From contig JACAAK010000002.1 in assembly GCA_025093985.1 (NCBI GenBank), forward strand, positions 1,674,001 to 1,738,000: 64,000 nucleotides of DNA, read 5' to 3'. Positions within the stretch are counted from its first letter, which is position 1, and each line of letters begins with the position of its first letter. The notes beneath the pieces were generated by a model, which saw only the letters and a list, made by a program, of their open reading frames with translations, was not told the DNA's origin and did not search any database. The translations under genes were made by a program, and so were the position numbers. Shown piece by piece: positions 46,771-57,392 of this stretch. This stretch comes from Calvatia gigantea. Its lineage: Eukaryota; Basidiomycota; Agaricomycetes; Agaricales; Lycoperdaceae.

Positions 46771-48271
46771 ATGTCAGTGGCCTCCGTTTCCCGGGCCGTC
46801 GTAAAGAAAGTGTTGGCTGTCGAAACTCCTGAGGTAGGTAGTCAGTTGTTTTGGGTAATGAATTCGATTCAAGGACGGTAGGGTGCAGGAGCGCTCGTGC
46901 GGCGAAGCATTGGTTCGATGACCCTCAGGAACCTCACACCATTCCTCATGTTGGACCACTTCCACGTCGCTGAGGGTGCCGTAAGTACCAGTCTTCTATT
47001 CATTGAATTTTATTGAATCGTCGTTGAATAGGGCTTTCCTGACCATCCTCACAGAGGACAAGCAACTGTGACATACATGCTTGAGGGGTAGGTCGCTTCG
47101 CCCATTGTCAGAAGCGAGCTTTGACACCTTGTCTTCAGCGCTAGCCAGCATGAGGATTCGGCTGGTCACAAAGGGACTATTGGTATGTTTGGATCCTTCT
47201 TTACTCGGATCCCTCGCTGACGTGTCTTCCATTCCGAAATAGAAACTGGTGGTGTGCAGTGGATGTGTGCTGGCCGGGGTATCATCCATGCTGAGATGCC
47301 TGTTCACGCCAAAGGAAAGCCTGATCCCCGCGGACTCCAGTTATGGGTTGATCTTCCGAAGCAGGTATGTAGCCTGTTGGTTGTGGCCATGGTCAGCGCT
47401 GATATGCGTTCAATAGTACAAGATGGTGGTACGCGTTATTTCCGCCTGGAACGGGCGAAATCCTCACAATGTTTCTTCTTCAGGAACCCTCCTATCAAGA
47501 ACTTGGTCCGGATCAGTACGTCTGGCGTTCCTTCATACTTACCCTGAAATTGTAACTAATTCGTCTCAGAATCCCAGTTGCATATCCTGAGGGGCCCGAT
47601 GGTCCAGTCAGCATCAGAGTAATCAGTGGCAAGAGTCATGGCGTCGAATCACCTGTCAGGCCTTTGGGGGGTTGCTGGTATTTCCATATGAGCTTCAAAG
47701 GCAGGGGAACAATCTTCCAAGACATTCGCGAGTTTTGTCCCTAATAAAACGCATATCGATTTACTGATAACTTCTCTCTGTACAGCTGCGGGTTGGACTG
47801 CATTCATTTATAGTACGTCGTTTTCAGGCTCGAAAGCCCGTCCGACGCTCACTTTGCTGCGTCAGTTTGGAAGGGCACTATCAGAGTTGGTGAAGAAACC
47901 ATGCCAAACCCTACTTTCCATACCCTAGTCTTGTCCGCGGAAGAAGGGCAAACAGGGGTGAAGCTTACGGCCTGGCGAGGAAGGGGCAGAATTTGTTCTG
48001 GTGAATGAATTTCTACGTCTCCTCGTGAGGATGACCACCTAACAACGAATTTAGGCGGCTGCTGAGCCCTTGGATCAGACCGTGTTCCAATATGGACCCT
48101 TTCGTGATGACCAGCCGTGAAGAGATTCAAAAGACTTTGCTTGATTGTAAGTGCTTTATAAAGCCCTAGAAATAGGACCCTGGGAGCCCAAGCTGACCCT
48201 GTGTAGATCAAATGGGTGCCAACGGCTTTGAGAAGGCACATACATGGAAGAGCATCATTGGAAACCGGTAG
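46771..48271 (+). CDS. Pirin, frame broken twice
   Basis: Cupin-superfamily nuclear iron protein. N-terminal cupin motifs are MTLRNLTPFLMLDHFHVAEG, then FPDHPHRGQATVTYMLEG and HEDSAGHKGTI, and GGVQWMCAGRGIIHAEMPV, giving the His/His/His/Glu iron ligands of the first barrel. The C-terminal barrel follows (SIRVISGKSHGVESPVRPLG, then AGWTAFIYI spliced to WKGTIRVGEETMPNPTFHTL). Two extra bases break the C-terminal part: a T near 47973 between KLTA and GEEGAEFVL, and one T in the TTT at 48100-48102 between QYGPF and VMTSREEIQKTL. Correcting both gives the expected pirin end, finishing KAHTWKSIIGNR at the TAG 48269-48271. About eight introns. Converges with NSA1, 66 bases apart. Confidence 0.9.
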
Positions 48272-48337
48272 AAATACTATCAGTCTTTGGGTGGGGGGTA
48301 CAAATCCACTTTCGCCGTACTTTAGTGTTCTAGTTTT

Positions 48338-49847
48338 TCATGAAATATGCCGGCGTTTGACTTTTTCCTGCCTTTCCGTATCACTATCCCCAACCTGTTC
48401 CAGGTCGTCCCAGATACCATCATCTTGCTCATCGATAGGTGAAACCATCTTCTCGGTGCCTTCAACAGTGTCGTCCCAGATAGCTACTGTAGGTGTGCTG
48501 GCGACGTAGACCTTCTCTAGGACCTCCCCTTTGTGATCCATGTTCTGATTCTCTTTCACGGGCGGTGCAAATGTTGTGTGTATGCGGGCGTAACGATCCT
48601 TGGCAGGTCGAGACCATAGTACCTGGTGCAGGTGCTATTGAGGTTACTGATCCCGATAGACCTTTCAACCAGGAAATAAGCCCAGGTCGTTGTTTGTGCC
48701 ACTTTTCATGCAAAACAAACTAACCTTTGTATCCGTAGACAATCCGGCCATTACGGATGTCGAGTGAGAACAGATTTGTTCCGCAGTCCGAGACAAAAAG
48801 CTCGCTAATATAGATAAATACCGGCTTCAAGAAACGACGTATTCGAGAGGATGCTCACTGATCTGACAATCCCCTCTTTACAACTTGAACGCCGCCCACT
48901 TTGCCAACGCCCTTCCAATCCGCCACAGGTCGACGAGCTGCCCTGGTATCATAATGCCGTACATCACCCAATTGAGTACCAGTGACAATGCAATGACCAA
49001 CAGAACCCGTCGGGAGGTAGTCCACTGAAGTGATACGGATTGGCTGTCGGAGGCCGAGAGCGTCGTTTGCAACCTGTAGCCCTTGAGTATATGTTTACAA
49101 ATTGAATCAAGGGGGGCTGACATTTTTTGCCCGCCATATTTCTCCGGGGAATAACTCGTTATTCCGTTTCCGCTTCTTGGAGGCAGTTGCTAGAAATTTC
49201 GAGCCTTGGGAGTGGAACGCAGTCTCAGTATCCCAAACCGAGGGTTCAACTTCATCCCCTCCATATGCAAACGTTGTCGAGCTAGGAGATAATTTCCAGT
49301 CTCGTAGACGTGTTGGGAGGGAGGCGCGGTGGTATATGGGTGTTGAATCAGTTGTGAGATCGGTGATTGTTGCAAGCTGGAGAGCCCCATTGGTAGTACA
49401 TGAGTAGACTTTGCTGAAAAATCATCTCGGTCAAGCTTCAGGATAGTATGGGAGAAAAACGTACTCTCCGTAGGTGGACAAACCAACATAGGAGCTGTCT
49501 TTTTTGAAGCGACTATCTTCCCATTGCTTGGAGATTTCGAGCCCTCCCTCGGTGCCGCCTGAAAATGTTGATAATGTTACAATCCCGTCGGAGTGTGCTG
49601 CGATGACCTTCCCTTCCCAATGTTCCTATCAAGCTGCCAATGCATTACGAAGTATGAGGGAACATACAGCTTTTGAGCCTCCGACATTCCTACTCGAAAC
49701 CAACTTCTGGATGGACACTTTTTGTTCGCCCTTGGTTCGATGAGAAAGCACTTTTATTCTGGATTTCGAACCATCCTCGAAGGGTTCTGTCCTATATTCC
49801 AAAGACTTGACGTAGCTTTGCTCATCGCCAATGAGAAAATGAGGCAT
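48338..49847 (-). CDS. NSA1: Ribosome biogenesis WD-repeat protein Nsa1 (WDR74), frame broken once
   Basis: WD40 protein of pre-60S particles in the nucleolus. The N-terminus MPHFLIGDEQSYVKSLEYRT opens the propeller. The hallmark RAKN spliced to VANDALGLRQPIRITSVDYL is the WDR74/Nsa1 linker between blades, followed by GHCIVTGTQLGDVRHYDTRA, RRPVADWKGVGKVGGVQVV and FVSDCGTNLFSLDIRNGRIV with YGYKGLSGSVTSIAPAPG. An extra base at 48600-48601 separates MVSTC from DRYARIHTTFAPPVKENQ. The tail is acidic then basic (DDGIWDDLEQVGDSDTERQ, KVKRRHIS), as usual for nucleolar localisation. The intron that joins IWRAKN to VANDALG keeps phase. Start ATG 49847, 114 bases from the divergent GID2 start. Confidence 0.87.
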
Positions 49848-49961
49848 CCTGCATTGACCTCACTTGGGTGGAGAGTAAAAAACCGAAAGCCGGGCCGTTT
49901 ACCGGCATCAGTTGGAGGAGAACCCCCTTGCTGCCGGAGTTGTCAGTCTGCCAACACCACT

Positions 49962-51364
49962 ATGGATGCCCCGCTCAAAGAACTGGCGAAACTAGAGAAA
50001 CTTGCAGGTCCAAAGGGTAAAGGCCCTTCGATACAGGACACTCTAGACTCGCTACTGCAGAGCCTACATCGGGCCAAGGAGACCGCCCAAGCCAACAACC
50101 TCGGTCCTGACTACTTAATTGCCCTAGCACAAACGATCGAGGCAAAGAAGGAGATTGATGAAAAACAAAAGGAGATTTATTCTGCTACTTCACGGTTTGG
50201 TAAAGCACTTGACAAGGTGCGCGTAGAGTGCAGAGGTTTTGGATGCCGGTACGATTAATTTGCCAGAGATTTCCGGCGGAGTTGCCCTCGTATTCGGAGT
50301 TGTTCAACTCTGAAGAATCGGTCGCTGCGCTAGAGCGGACCGTCGCTCTGCACTTTCTGAGAACCGGGCAGTTTGAGACTGCACAAACCTTCCTCGAGGT
50401 GAGCTTCAGTGGTCAATTAACAGTCTCCGGTGCTTATACTCCTCCAGGAATCTAAGATCACAATTCCACCAGAAACTCGTGCCCAGTTTGAAGAACTGCA
50501 CCGAATACTCAGGGCTCTTAGGACACCGGACATTGGCCCTGCCCTCACGTATGTCCTTTGCACATTCTACTAATTCATACGTTAACGGCGTCATTAGGTG
50601 GGTTAAGGAACATCGAGATTTCCTCGACGCCCGATCATCACCTCTCGAATTCTACCTCCACCGTTCCGAGTATATTCGTCTACTTCTGTCTACCCATCCA
50701 CCCGACCCACTTCCAGCCATTCAATACGCCCGAACACATCTGCAGAGGTTCTTCAAGGATCACCAACAAGAAATGTTACGCCTTATGACTTGCGTCGCAT
50801 TCCTTCCGTTGGCAAAGCTTCAGGTGTCGGCATATGCGGATTTGGCCTCGCCAAAACTGCACTTCGACTTGGAGCCTTTATTCGCAAAGGAGTATTGTGC
50901 TAGCCTTGGGATGAGTAGACAGGTACCTCTGAGAGTAGTTGGGGATCTTGGTGGTGGAGGCGCATTAGCAAGGATTGAGAAAGGAAGAAAAGTTATGCGA
51001 GAAAGGAAGAGCGAGTGGAGCCAGAAGGACGAACTACCGGTAGGTTGCCCGGCCGTTGTTAAAAAGACGAGATACTTACTTTCTGTTCAGATTGAAATTC
51101 CCTTGCCTCCAGAAAATCGATATCACTCAATATTTGCTTGCCCAGTGTCAAAGGAGCAGGGGACAGATCAGAATCCGCCAATGATGATGGTCTGTGGCCA
51201 TGTCATCTCAAAAGACAGCCTACACAAGCTGAGCAAACCAGGAGGGTGAGTCCCTTCGCCTTTTCAAGTTGACCTTTCCGTTCACAGAAAAACCTAGTCG
51301 TGTGAAATGCCCTTACTGCCCTAGTGAAGCACTTGCGACCACCGCTGTCAGAGTGTATTTCTGA
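49962..51364 (+). CDS. GID/CTLH E3 ligase RING subunit Rmd5/Gid2
   Basis: Catalytic RING subunit of the GID ubiquitin ligase that degrades gluconeogenic enzymes when glucose returns. N-terminal helical part (MDAPLKELAKLEKLAGPKGK) with a coiled coil AQTIEAKKEIDEKQKEIYSA; then LisH-like and CTLH segments (ALHFLRTGQFETAQTFLEES) and the CRA region (WVKEHRDFLDARSSPLEFYL, PLPAIQYARTHLQRFF). The C-terminal degenerate RING reads FACPVSKEQG, then NPPMMMVCGHVISKDSLHKL, then RVKCPYCPSEA, with a Ser replacing a canonical zinc ligand Cys in the first pair, as in other Gid2/RMND5 proteins. Six exons, all junctions in phase, no frame break. Stop TGA 51362-51364. Confidence 0.92.
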
Positions 51365-51560
51365 ATACGACCCGTACTTCCAGATCGATGTAATACTGTT
51401 GTTTCTTTATGGTACTCAACTGTTCGATGTAGTATAGCATTTGTTCCAATCATGGCCTACAAAAGTCTCGCTTACTTAGCCCCGTATCCGATCACCCAAG
51501 CCAAGCGCCCAGCACTCGGTTATTTGATCACCTTCCACCCCAATTCCACATACCACTTCC
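51365..51560 (+). other. Short tandem intergenic region
   Basis: 196 bases between the GID2 stop and the TBC gene's likely start; nothing recognised apart from a probable 3' UTR and promoter. Confidence 0.35.
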
Positions 51561-54499
51561 ATGGACGACAATCATCCAGGAGCATCATTAATTGAGATCA
51601 AGTTAGCCTTCCATTTCTCTCAGCTGAACGTTGGTCACTCAAGTCGGACTCGCACTATCCCAGGCGGGCGTTTGATCACTTCTTTAACAAAGGAATAACA
51701 TTAGCCAAGATCAAGGACGCGGCTCTTGGAGACAAACTCTTTCCTTCGCCTATACCTTCCAGTGGATCCTTAGGTGTACCAGGGCGAAGTATTGCTTGGA
51801 AGGTATAGCATTCCCTTTTACCATCGAAAGCAAAAGAGGGTTCAATGCCAAGTGTTGGTAATAGATATTCTTGCTAGAACATGAACCTTTAGAAACATCG
51901 CCTATACGCGCGGGTACGTTGCTGGAGGCGGTTCGAACGTCAAGAGAGACATACAAAGGTTTACTGTTGGAGAAGATGAAGGCACCTGATGGGAGCTACG
52001 ATGCGGGCTTGGTATTGCCAGGGGCAATAGATGAGGAGTGGAAGCAACATGAGAGAGGGCCCTCAAATCCAAACGCGGATGTGGGCAGTTCAAGTGGAGG
52101 TACGGGTCCCCTCCTAGCCTCCACTGCAAGATCAAATTCGACTCTGGGTTTGGAGTTGAATAACCCGTTGAGCTTGCACAACGAGGTGGGTCTATATGTC
52201 GCAAGTCTTGTCCTCGATCGCTAACGACCCTGGCAGAATCCTTGGAATACATGGTTCGCATCAGTAGAGCTACGGAAGACGATCTTGCAGGACGTTGAGC
52301 GCACGTAAGTGCATTGCCGACTGCAAATTCGTTGTGGGCAGGAAGCTAAGCTGATGGGTTAATGCAAGATTTCCAGATATTGCATATTTTCGGCGGCCAG
52401 ACGTTCAACTTCAATTGACCAATATTTTGTTCTTATATTCGGTTCAGCATCCTTCCATAGGATATCGACAAGGCATGCAGCCATCCTTCAGAGCTATGCT
52501 ATCCCTGCTCATGTTGTGATTGAGAACAGGAATGCACGAACTCCTGGCACCACTATACCATGCGGTCGCTTATGATGCCATAACGGAAGAGCGAGAAGGC
52601 GTAACCATAAAAACCGACGGTACACTCAAGGAACTTTGTTCATCTCTTTGGGTCGCCGCCGATGCCTGGGTTTTGTTCGATGCCGTGATGCGAAACGCCT
52701 CAAGATGGTACGAGTGGCAAGAATCTCCATTGTCGCCTGGTTCTACCTCCACGACACCCGCCTTGGCGAGCGGGTCCAGCGGCGGGAGTTCGTCCTTGCC
52801 TGCGCATGTCCAGCTAGACGTCAGAGATGGACAACAGCAAGGCGGATTGCGGCCCTATGTTGCTCCGATTGTACAGATCTGTAACATGATACAGGGGGGA
52901 ATGCTTCGATCCACGGATCCGCAATTGTTCAAAGCTATCCAGGGAGCTAGAATTGAACCCCAAATTTATGGGATGTAAGGCAATTTTTCTCGCAAATTTA
53001 TTCCAGTTGTTAATTAGTTTATTAGACGGTGGCTGAGGCTACTATTTACGAGGGAGCTCAGTATGTCTGATGCGCTGAGATTATGGGACGGACTTTTCGC
53101 ATGTGATCCTACGTTTGACCTCGCACCCTGGATCTGTGTTGCCATGCTGATTCGAATACGAAATCATTGTGAGTCCAATCCCCTGATAAAGCAGCTAGGT
53201 CTCCAACAGTCATTTGTAGTGATTCCTGCTGATTACGGTGGTCAACTGACACTCCTGTTGCGATATCCCACACCACCAAATGCCCAGACTTCAATTCCAC
53301 ATCATGCGGTCCTTCTGCTACGACAGGCCCTCGCACTTCAGATGGTGCCCAGTCCCTCAACAGGCACTTCGGTTATGATTGAGAATAGAACGGTTCTCGA
53401 CATACCCATAGAAGTTCCAGCCTCCGTTTCTACGCCATTAGGTATCCGGAAAGGACACCTGAATCGTCAGCAGGTGGCAACTGTTCCAGGGGGAGATAAC
53501 GGTCATGCACATGGCCACAGCCGTCTCTCGTCGTCGCCATCATCATCACCATCCATGGGCCTACCGGAGATGATTGCTCGTAACCTGATGGAACGTGGAG
53601 AGTCCCTTGGAATCAACAAGACACTCATGAGTGCGGTTTCTGAACTCAAGGTCAGCCATGCTGATTTGATTGAAAGACGGATCACAAATGGATACTAATG
53701 ACATCAGCGAAACATTCCTGACCTGGCGGCGTCGCTAGTAAGGCCCGTTTACCAGACGGATACAGCGTTTCCTTTGGAGGACGAGCGACCAATTCAGGAA
53801 CGTCCTCCTTGGGAGCCAAGAACACGCTTAGAAATGGAGCGCGACGTTTCTCAACTGCGTGCACGAGACAAGCAGATTGGAGATTCCTTGGGGTGGATCG
53901 TAGACATTCTCCTCCAAGACGAGGAAGAAACGGAAGACAGGCAGCGGCTGAAGAAAGAGAAACGAGAGGCTGTTGAGTCTTTGGCATACATAAGAGATGT
54001 TCTAATTAGCGATGCCATGGTGTTGGAGGACGATAGATTGATTGGGGAAGAGGAGGCCTCGCGGAGAAGGGCAAGAATTCAGCGACAGGAGTCGGTTGCG
54101 GCGACGTTGGTGCCAACAAGAGTTATCGGGTCAGGCCTGGGCCCGACACGACCCAGAGCGGTGGCTCCACCAGTACCATTGCCCGTCATAGATTCGCGGC
54201 CCAGAAGGACAGGAAATCAGCACCGGTCGCAAGGATCGTTACCGGGTGTGTCGTTTTCGCCGTCCTCCCTTCCGCCAGCATCCGCGAGTTCAGAAGCTGC
54301 GATTGGTGCTGGTCCTACTCTCGCGCCGTGGAACTACACACGCTCGAGTTTCTCTGGGACAGCGGCACTGTCCTCGACTCCACTGCCGCGCCCACCCCCG
54401 CCTACCTCTAGGAAACCGACGAACCAACTGTTGGGCGATCAAACTCCGATGCGGGGGGAGAATGCCGGATACAGCGACCCATTGGGTGCAATGCGATAA
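51561..54499 (+). CDS. TBC-domain Rab GTPase-activating protein, TBC1D5-like
   Basis: Rab-GAP acting on endosomal or retrograde traffic. After a short N-terminal exon the protein continues RSIAWKIFLLEHEPLETSP and a Ser/Gly-rich insertion, then the TBC domain: NPWNTWFASVELRKTILQDV with ERTFPD (IxxDVxRT arginine finger), and LYSVQHPSIGYRQGMHELLA (YxQGM glutamine finger), then WVAADAWVLFDAVMRNASRW and LRLLFTREFSMSDALRLWDG. A long low-complexity C-terminus with a coiled coil (DVSQLRARDKQIGDSLGWIV) follows. The intron at 52473-52529 inside YRQG appears to have a GC donor. The join between the first exon (ATG at 51561) and the ERWSLKSDSHYPRRAFDHFF part does not keep phase by one base, so the 5' end is uncertain or carries another extra base. 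Other junctions keep phase. Confidence 0.85.
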
Positions 54500-54769
54500 G
54501 CAGTGGATTTGTGTTTTCGAAATATTGTATTAGATTGTGTATAATAACTACTTACAGTACAAGAGGCCAAAATATGTACCGTTAGTCCATAGGGTAGGGC
54601 CTGGAGTGGGGCTGAGCCGAGACTCGAGAGTGAGAAAGAAATCACGAGGATGTGATTTGACCGGAACGGGTCGCGTTCTCGTTGGCGATCGGAGGACCAA
54701 CCTTGCTTGAGCTTGAATATCTGTTTCCCCGCCTTTTCTCCTGCTTCATCCGTCTTCCTGTCTTCCAAC

Positions 54770-57141
54770 ATGCTCAGCAAAGCCCTTCCAAGGGCGGTCA
54801 CCCGCGCTCAACGCTCATTCCACACTACATCTTCCGTGGCCAGAGTCGTCGCGACCAACCCCGTCAAGGCCCAGGAAGTCAAGGTATCCCGTCTCGTCCG
54901 TTCCGTCTTCTTCCTTCCTTCAATTGACTCCATTTGATTCTGAGTCTTGGTCATCTGGGAAATACCCTCTCATTGAGCATGAGTACGACGCTGTGGTCGT
55001 GTGGGTACCTACTTCCTGGACGCATTTAGTCCCTTCACTGATCCGTGTTTTAGAGGTGCTGGCTGGTGCTGGCCTGAGAGCCGCTTTCGGTCTTGCTGAG
55101 GCTGGGTTTAAAACTGCCTGTATAACCAAACTTTTCCCCACCAGAAGTCATACCGTTGCTGCCCAGGTCTGTCCTCACTTCCCCGCAATTCTTGTTCGGA
55201 GCGCTGACGCAAGGAACACTATTAGGGTGGTATCAATGCCGCACTTGGGGTGGGCTTCTTGCCATTCTTTAATTTTTGCGATTGGGACACTCAACGTCTC
55301 TACAGAACATGACCGAGGACGACTGGCGATGGCATATGTACGATACTGTGAGTGTTGGCATCATAATCCGTTCTTGAAGGTATTTATCCAAGGTGTGTGC
55401 CAGGTCAAAGGCTCAGACTGGCTTGGTGACCAAGATGCCATCCATTACATGTGCCGTGAGGCTCCCAACACTGTCATCGAGGTAAAGAGTGCATATATTC
55501 CGGGTTTGTCATTACTTTAACGCCGTTTTATCTCAGCTCGAACATTACGGTGTCCCGTTCTCGCGAACTAAGGAGGGCAAGATCTACCAGCGTGCGTTTG
55601 GTGGCCAGTCTCTCAAGTACGGCAAGGGCGGTCAAGCATACCGCTGCGCTGCGGCCGCCGACCGTACTGGTCACGCCCTTCTCCATACCCTCTACGGCCA
55701 GTCCCTCCGTCATGACACAAACTTCTTCATTGAATACTTCGCTCTCGACCTGATTATGCAGGATGGCGAATGTGTCGGTGTCATTGCTCTCAACATGGAA
55801 GACGGCACCCTCCACCGTTTCCGCAGCCATAAGACTGTCCTTGCCACTGGTGGTTACGGCCGTGCTTATTTCAGTTGCACGAGTGCCCATACTTGCTCCG
55901 GTGACGGTAATGCCATGGTCGCTCGTGCGGGTCTTCCTCTACAGGATCTAGAATTTGTCCAGTTCCACCCCACTGGTATCTACGGTGCTGGTTGCTTGAT
56001 TACGGAGGGGTCTCGTGGTGAGGGAGGTTACCTCCTCAACTCCGAGGGTGAGCGTTTCATGGAGCGTTATGCCCCCACTGCCAAGGACCTTGCATCCCGC
56101 GATGTCGTATCGCGTTCCATGACAATTGAGATCCGCGAAGGTCGTGGTGTTGGTCCCGAAAAGGACCACATCTATCTCCAGCTCAGTCACTTGCCCCCTG
56201 ATATCCTCCATGAGAGACTTCCTGGAATCTCTGAGACTGCTGCTATCTTTTCGGGTGTTGACGTTACCAAGGAACCTATCCCTGTCCTTCCTACTGTCCA
56301 CTACAACAGTGAGTACGAACCTCAATCTGAGTTGAAGCCATTTGCTAATGATATTGCAGTGGGTGGCATTCCTACCAAGTACACTGGTGAAGTTCTCACC
56401 GTCGACGCGGAGGGTAAGGACAAGATCGTTCCTGGTCTCTATGCAGCCGGCGAAGCAGCCTGCGTTTCTGTGCATGGCGCTAATCGTCTCGGTGCCAACT
56501 CGCTCCTCGACATTGTCGTTTTCGGTCGTGCCGTCGCTCACCATATCCGTGACACCCTCACTCCTGGCAAGCCTCACAAAGCCATTCCCGAAGAGGCTGG
56601 ATTCGAAAGCATCGAGTTCCTCGACAAGATTAGGCTATCTGATGGACCCGAACCCACTGCCAAGATTCGTCTTGATATGCAGAAAGCTATGCAGTCTGAT
56701 GCTGCTGTGTTCAGGACTCAGGAGTCGCTCGACCAGGGCGTTGCGAAAGTCCGTGACATTTACAGGAACTTCGAAAAAGTTGGAACTAAGGATAGGAGTA
56801 TGATCTGGAACTCGTACGTATTTTTCTATTTGGGGTTTTACGGGGCCTGGATTCATTGATCTTCTCTTTTAGCGATCTTGTTGAAACTCTTGAGCTCCGC
56901 AACGTCCTGCAGTGTGCTATCCAAACTATCACCGCCGCCGCCGCTCGCAAAGAGTCCCGCGGTGCCCACGCCCGTGAGGATTACCCCGAGCGTGATGATG
57001 AGAACTGGATGAAGCACACTCTTTCCTTCCAGCCTGATGTTAACAGTCCCGATGTTGTTCTTCAATACCGTGGCGTCATCAACAAGACCCTCGACGAAAA
57101 CGAGTGCAAACCAGTCCCGCCCTTCAAGCGTGTGTATTAGC
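54770..57141 (+). CDS. SDH1: Succinate dehydrogenase flavoprotein subunit, frame broken in the FAD motif
   Basis: Complex II and citric-acid-cycle enzyme of the mitochondrial matrix face. Import signal [20 protein letters not shown] is followed by [20 protein letters not shown], where the Rossmann Gly motif is formed across an intron but is one base out of frame: an extra T near 55064 separates GAG from [17 protein letters not shown]. Next are [20 protein letters not shown] (His that carries covalent FAD) and [15 protein letters not shown], then [40 protein letters not shown], and the substrate region [20 protein letters not shown] with catalytic Arg further on in [20 protein letters not shown]. 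The C-terminus ends [14 protein letters not shown]. Seven introns splice in phase. Since the enzyme is essential for respiration, the break is almost certainly not real biology. Confidence 0.95.
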
Positions 57142-57392
57142 TGTGTCACGCCTGCTTCGGATATTGCTTCCGGCAATATGGGAACAAAAAGAAAGGAAAA
57201 TATCCTACAGCTGGTGTGATCAGTAGCTTCAGGTCTTGTGCCAATCCCGGCGCGTGTAGACCCTTTATCTAACGTAGCCGCGAATGTTTATGTTTCCTTG
57301 TCATTTGTTGTCTTTCGGGTGCAAATTGAATAGAAACCAAGCAAAAACAATTTGGTAGATTTCACAAATAGCTAAACCAAGCAAGGATACAG

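Noticed and set aside
55948..56577. 209-codon open frame on the strand opposite SDH1
   Set aside because: It is antisense to a perfectly conserved enzyme, so it is a codon-bias shadow of the real gene.
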